Shown: positions 59,036-64,000 of the stretch, one piece after another
Layout of the letters: each line of letters starts with the position of its first letter
Position numbering within the stretch: the stretch's first letter is position 1
Source: Ephemerocybe angulata
Taxonomy: Eukaryota > Basidiomycota > Agaricomycetes > Agaricales > Psathyrellaceae
NCBI GenBank assembly: GCA_013368325.1
Contig: JAACJK010000008.1
Coordinates: 1-64,000 of the forward strand
Direction: 5' to 3'
Length of the DNA stretch: 64,000 nucleotides
Translations under genes and position numbers: made by a program
The notes under the pieces: model-generated
Seen by the model: the letters and a program-made list of their open reading frames with translations, nothing else
Databases searched by the model: none
What the model was told of the DNA's origin: nothing

Positions 59036-61760
59036 CTCCACCCGTTTCCCGGACGCCCAGAAATCGCAATTTCGATATTTCGGGTACATTCAGGTGGGAT
59101 TTGGGTGGGATGAGAGTAGGGAAGGCTACGACAAGAACAGCCGGCTGTGAAGCGAAGCCCGGATAACATCAGCAGGATAATTTTGATTGTTTTCAGCGCC
59201 CTGATTGATGTTCGTCTACAGCCCTCAACTAATGCCGTCCTGGATCATGGTACTTACCGGTGAAATGGAAGACTCACAGTCGAAATCAGCCGAGAGTATG
59301 TATGTACGTCAACGGCTACAACATTTCATTTTTTGCCACGGATGCGCCGAGTCGCTTAGAATTGCAACCGGGTGCCATCAGGTAAGCCTCTCCTGCTCGC
59401 TTGTAGTTTTGTAGTCACAGCTCTCCATTCTTTCATACACACGTACACAGCACGTAGCCGCAGACTATAATGGCACCAGCACTTATAGTGCGGGCGTCTG
59501 CAAAACAGTATCAATTTAGGGCCCCAGCCGCGATGGGGCGGGCATTTGGCGGGCAATTCAACTTCATCCCAAGACAACAAACAATATTTCGACGGCATAC
59601 AGACAATTTAGAATGTATTTCGTGTAATATATATGCCATGGGGAGTATTTAATTTACTTGAAGTGACTCCCGGACCCAGCATCGAGTCAAGTCGCAAGCG
59701 ATTTTGAGCCAATGTCAATGGGCATCATCGCGCGCTTAAATTGGCGCCCTGCAATCGGCGTGCTTCTCCAAGCACATTCACGAGTGATGTTGTTCGTGCT
59801 TTTGGTTGTGGTGACTGCTGGTATTACCTTATCCTGGAGGTATGGCTGGTGCTTCGCCCTAGAAAGAGGTAAATTAGAGTAAACCTCTTTAATTAGTAGT
59901 CAACTCACTTGCAACTCACCCGAGCTTCGTCACAACTTCAATTATGGCAGCCTATCTTCAATGAATGCAGTCAAATGATTTCATTGAAAAGGTATGTACA
60001 TGCTTCTAGTCTACACGGCCATACTATTAACCTTACCTCTCGTTTCCGTTTCCTAGGTTTCTGGCGACAGTCGTTTCGAAGGCGAGTACAGGTGCTGAGC
60101 ACCTCGGCTCCGGCTCTTCGTATGGTGACCTTGCGATTGACTTGGATTCGGGGCAGGGCATGGTCAACCGGTTCGTATAAGCAAACTCACGAACCTCGAT
60201 GACCACCCCTTGCAGCGCATTCTCTCCCTCATAGTCTATCCAAATCGACACCGCGGCGATGATCCTCGTCTGTGTTGGATGCCTATGGACATGTGAGTAA
60301 CATATAAGGACATATTGTTTCGTATACTAACCTCAAACCCAGTCATATCCTTCCAGTGCACACCATCGAGCTATGCGCAGAGCCGTGGTCCGAATGGACT
60401 AGTGTTATGGATCGTGACTGCGCTGCAACATTCCGTTCGTTGAATAGCACTGACCTTCAACACATTGACGAGACGTAGCGACCGCTTCGGCGAATGAGAG
60501 GGAGTCGCATTTGAAGCGCAAGCGATCCTAAAGTGAGTTACTGTGTAAACTTTGTATACGATGAACTGACCTTTGACACCAGATTTATTCAATTCCTGCC
60601 TTGGGGGCGAAACTCGGGCCCACGCATCGACCCCTGTTGTTTCGCGGCCCCACGCCAAGTACGTGCTGTCGAAGTCGAGCGCTCGTAGGCGCATGGTGGG
60701 AGTATAGGCGGCGATGTCCTGGAAAATAGTGAGCCCAATCCCTTCTTGAAAGTGAACCTATTTAATTTACTCACCAGACTTCCTTATCCTCTCGCGGTTG
60801 CGCGCCGAGAAGTATTACACACGACCGTGCCCATCCATCCCCACAGGCTCCGCACGTCGTGGTCTGTCGCAGGATTGGTGCTTCCGGCCGTAGGGGTGAA
60901 AGTCTAGCTAAACGTGAGTACTTTGCTGCTATGTAGAGTTTTGTTAAAGGGCACTGACCTTCTCCACTGCATTCTCGCCCCATCCCCTCCCGTTGGACCA
61001 AATTTAGATCCTCCGGCCTTCAGTACACGCCGCCGTTGCGCAGTCCTAATTTTCGAAGGCGGGATAGGCGGCAGGATGGAGTTTGTGGCATGGTTGAAAA
61101 TCTGAGTAACCGTGACCGTGAGTACATCTATTCTCAAATGCGCACCGTTCGAAGGACTTACCCAAATTCCAGAGGACGTACTCATCGTGGAGCCACCCAC
61201 AACGACAGTTGGCCCTTCCTATGAAATTCCGCCGTATGGACTGAGGCCGTGGTATACAGGGGATTCGGAGGGAGGGTCCTATATATCGTAAGTCCGCTGC
61301 TTTCCGTCGCTTTTTGTTGAATTAGAGAGCTTACTCTCCCGCATACAGTCCCTATCGTCGCGCGTAGCCATCGGTGGTCCATCAAGTGAGTTGAATGTTG
61401 CTGGTACAACGTTCACGGACTGATGTCGTGTGTTGCAGAGCTTTTGCGAGCGTTGACTCAGGACTGCGAGGTACAATTTCGTGAGTGCGCGTTCGGCTGG
61501 GGCAACACTTGTTGAGCTTCGGTCCGCGTGTAGAAGTCGTCGGTCGTTCTTTCCTCCAGGCGAGCCGCGAGATGCGTCGAACGGGACTTGCGACTGGCGT
61601 CGATCATGCAGAGCGGCGAGTCATGCATCATGGGTGGCGATGGCGTCGAATGCAAATGCTCGAGAGGGATCCGTCTGGATCCAAATCGGAGCTGAAATCG
61701 CGCCAGGGCCTTGATCCGATGTAGCGATGCGCTGTCCCACGGCCTCTTCCTCTCTCCCCT
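59036..61760 (+). repeat. Diverged inverted copy D of the intron-rich repeat, without eL8
   Basis: In plus orientation this holds a module core (CCCGTTTCCCGGACGCCCAG at 59038, matching the cores in units A-C), the palindrome (59730-59749, one mismatch, inverted) and an array of nine donor-like sites (59992, 60293, 60533, 60729, 60914, 61118, 61288, 61386, 61481). The first, AAAAGGTATGTACAT...TAACCTTACCT, is the same intron as in unit A (donor 13833) and unit B. Near 61670 GATCCGTCTGGATCCAAATCG parallels the last array exon in A (near 11270). Spacing is about 100-300 bp. It is much more diverged than A-C, and no protein frame runs through it. Confidence 0.55.
59730..59749. repeat. Imperfect palindrome, copy D
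   Basis: CGCGCTTAAATTGGCGCCC is the reverse complement of the unit A-C palindrome with one change. Neighbouring bases also match (CATCATCG before, CAATCGGCG after). Confidence 0.6.
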
Positions 61761-62210
61761 CTGTCGGCCACACACTCTCGGGCGCGATGAAAGAGGACAC
61801 GACGGCTGGGGTGCGCCCTGAATATTGAATTCTTACCTTTCCTCCTCCCTTCCCTTCTGCCCTGCCGCTGAAGCGCCCGCCCCGGCTCTTGACTCCACAC
61901 CAGGAATCGTTCACGGATTGCGGGCGCGGACGCGTTTATCAGCCCCCACTTCCTCGTTTCTTATTGACTGCCGCTAACTACCACCGTTACTAGCGTGAAT
62001 ACCGCGTCGTCGTGTTCCTTTGCGGCGACGGCAGGGCGTTAGTTAGTCGAAAGCCGGGTGAGTTTTTTCTTTCATGTACGGCGGGTCGCCAAAGGCTGGC
62101 GCAGCGCGGGGCCCATCGCGTCGCGACGTCTCGACTCGACCTGCCGTGCTGAATACTCCTCGTAACTCAATGCTGACTCCTTCCACTGCCTCTTTTCCTC
62201 CAGCTTGTCA
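61761..62210. other. Intergenic, promoter region of the 62211 gene
   Basis: 450 bp, GC- and pyrimidine-rich near the ATG. No gene or RNA recognised. Confidence 0.4.
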
Positions 62211-63395
62211 ATGGCCACTCCCCACACGCCTCGCCCCCAAACCGCCCTGCGCCCGTCGCGCTCTTCGCCACCGCCCTCCACCCCCTTTGCCACACCTTCT
62301 CTCTTCGTCCGCGCACCAGTATCTGCCGACGAGATAGAGGGTCAACTTCTGTAAGTCTATCATGAGCACCACGTTTGCCTTGTCATTCTCAACCATTGAA
62401 GCCCAGCACGGGCGCTCGGCTCAAGCGGAATTCCGTCTGTCGTTTTCGCCGAGGATGCCCCGGCTTTCGTTCACTTCGTCCCAACCTTTGCGTTCCAATT
62501 CACTGTTCATGTTCCGGACGAGCTTGTGCAGGAAGCTGTCCAGCATCTCCAGAAGGAGATCCCATCGTATCATGTTACCCAGGAGCGGGACTACCGGCTA
62601 CTCGACAACGACGGCGTCTGTGCGCTCCCTCGTGCGGTTCAACTGCAATGGGATGCATCGGAGGAGAAGGAACTGCTGCACACGCCCGAGGAGATCCTAA
62701 TTGTGCCTCAGTCCCATTTCCACTTCGACGTGAACGACCCGACGCGGTCCAGAGGCCTTATTCCACCCTTCGACCCGAGCAACTCGCGAATCCTGTTTCC
62801 AACGATGCCAGCTTTCCTTGACGCCATCATCGACACCATGTTCGAGCCAGTCGATGGCGTCAGCCATTTCTATTTCAAAATGTCGTACCTCTCTTGTTTC
62901 CTCAGCTATCTTGTTCTGTACAACGTGCGCGACTATGACGGGTGTACCGACCCTGCCACAGATGAGTTACTCCCAGCAGCAAAAGCCCTTCTGGAAGGCG
63001 TCAAGGCAGAGAATTTACCGTTTTTGGAGACTTTCATGCGTACTGGCTCGACGAGGCTCACGCCCCCGGAGGTGAGGGCGGAGCGTGAACGCATCAAGGC
63101 GACTCGGTTGGCCCCACCCTCGTGAGTCTCCCTATTTGCTGTCAGGATCTCTAGTAATTTATCCCAAGTAAACCCAAGGCATTGCTCCCTCCCACAATTC
63201 GCGGCATTACTTCCCCCGGTTCCTGTGCACCTGTCTCCGCCAGTGGGAACAAACTACGTGCACGTCCTTTTTCGACAAAATATCACGCCCCTACGCCTCC
63301 AACGTTTGCTCAATCAATCTTGCGCGTCTTACGGACCAAGAAGCTCCTTCGCTGATGTATATACATTCCTAAATACATGTCCTGAATTCGCCTGA
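62211..63395 (+). CDS. Hypothetical protein, 358 aa, inverted-duplicate copy 2
   Basis: Exons 62211-62350, 62402-63121 and 63179-63395 (359 codons with stop). Exon 2 has exactly the same length (720 nt) as in copy 1 at 55393-56540, with only scattered changes. The N-terminus differs: MATPHTPRPQTALRPSRSSP plus PSTPFATPSLFVRAPVSADEI, a Ser/Pro-rich leader, instead of MLHFYTKPPVPADEI. The C-terminus diverges after SSFA, ending VYTFLNTCPEFA, so the duplication stopped inside the last exon. Both copies are open from end to end, which suggests recent duplication or retained function. Possible nucleotidyltransferase-like fold, as for copy 1; the role is unknown. Confidence 0.7.
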
Positions 63396-63619
63396 ACCCT
63401 ATCTAGCTGAAGTGTATCTGTCTCAGGTAACCAAGGTTGACGGCACTATCCAACACCTGCTTGAAATCCTCAAAAATCGTAGTATGTAGGGCCGCTGCTC
63501 GCGCTGGCAGGTCCTGCTACCATTGGCTGTAGAAGTGACGATAATGGTCGTTATTTACAGCTCTTAACTTTGTGTGTGTGGAGGCCATTGAAAGGGACCA
63601 GACTGTCCACCGACCGGTG

Positions 63620-63795
63620 AGGCGGCGAGGCTCGAACTCGACTCTTAGATCTTATGACTTACCGCTGACAACGTTCAAGTTGAAGCTCGAGATTGGAAAC
63701 AACCATATACATAAGAAGGGGGACTCTTTGATATCAAGGAGGCCTTAGAGCTACAGGGTTATAAATTCAGACTGTATTTATCGAAACGAATATGA
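63620..63795 (+). pseudogene. Relic of the alpha-glucosidase 3' end
   Basis: GAGGCTCGAACTCGACT, CTTACCGCTGACAACGTTCA, AAGCTCGAGATTGG, CATAAGAAGGGGGA and CAGACTGTATTTATCGAAA repeat 55210-55360 in the same orientation, with extra bases and stops. Only the last 50 or so codons are represented. Confidence 0.7.
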
Positions 63796-63849
63796 TAAGG
63801 AAGAGAGATCAATGGATAAATCTACAGGAAACACCGATTTGGCCGGGAT

Positions 63850-64000
63850 CTAATAAAGGTCCCATCGACGGGCGTCCTCGTAAACGTAGGATGCTTCGAG
63901 GTTCCAGAAGTATCCGTCGAAGAAGATGTTACGCAGCCGGATGCGGTCGTAGCTGACGTGCGCGGGACCGAGTCGAATGCCTGGAGCCCTGAAACGTTCG
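63850..64000 (-). CDS. Unrecognised protein, C-terminal 49 residues (cut by the window)
   Basis: The minus strand is open from the window edge to TAG at 63850-63852 and encodes a protein-like sequence ending ASYVYEDARRWDLY, with SYDRIRLRNIFFDGYFW before it. High aromatic content and the absence of stops suggest a real C-terminal exon. The rest lies outside the window, so family and function cannot be given. Confidence 0.5.
   Translation of the reverse strand, partial: ERFRAPGIRLGPAHVSYDRIRLRNIFFDGYFWNLEASYVYEDARRWDLY

Overview
This window is nuclear DNA from a filamentous basidiomycete, most likely an Agaricomycete. The evidence is that genes are split by many 50-60 bp introns (GTRNGT donors, CTRAC-type branch points), that the gene families are typical of mushrooms (BTB-like, F-box, nucleotidyltransferase-like and small lineage-specific proteins), and that there are copia and hAT elements. 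I cannot name a genus. Layout: 0-5.2 kb holds two nucleotidyltransferase-like or unrecognised minus-strand genes (the second hard to resolve) and two small paralogous plus-strand genes. From 5.47 to 33.4 kb lies a tandem triplication: units A (5474-14601), B (20475-28748) and C (28749-33414, truncated). Each unit carries one complete gene for 60S ribosomal protein eL8 (L7Ae family) on the minus strand, and the three predicted proteins look identical. Flanking each eL8 gene are tandem 'exon-intron' modules with strong minus-strand splice signals but no conserved reading frame. Unit A also carries a 475 bp hAT-type MITE, absent from the matching position in B and C. An intact Ty1/copia retrotransposon (14602-20469; LTRs identical by eye, 5 bp target duplication) separates A from B. 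From 33.6 to 56.5 kb there is ordinary gene-dense sequence: a BTB-like protein, an eight-finger C2H2 protein, a threonine-type isoaspartyl peptidase/asparaginase, a predicted pseudokinase, a 1.4 kb inverted-repeat element, a metacaspase, a TPR protein, an F-box protein, a dual-specificity phosphatase and an alpha-glucosidase pseudogene that has lost its acid/base region. From 55.4 to 63.4 kb a gene of unknown function occurs twice in inverted orientation (55393-56540 and 62211-63395), with a relic at 58.8 kb. Between the copies lie a nucleotidyltransferase-like gene and a diverged, inverted fourth copy of the intron-rich repeat (59036-61760) without eL8. A relic of the alpha-glucosidase 3' end (63.6 kb) and the C-terminus of another gene close the window. 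The strongest candidate for something undescribed is the intron-dense repeat: 16 donor-type splice sites in 2.6 kb in unit A, several of the introns being copies of one another, repeated in B and in the distant inverted copy while the exons drift. It may be an introner-like expansion, a decayed intron-rich gene or a long spliced leader/non-coding transcript feeding into eL8; sequence alone cannot decide. Joint function is evident only for the repeat block, where the array, eL8 and the downstream modules share one transcriptional orientation; the other genes look like independent neighbours.
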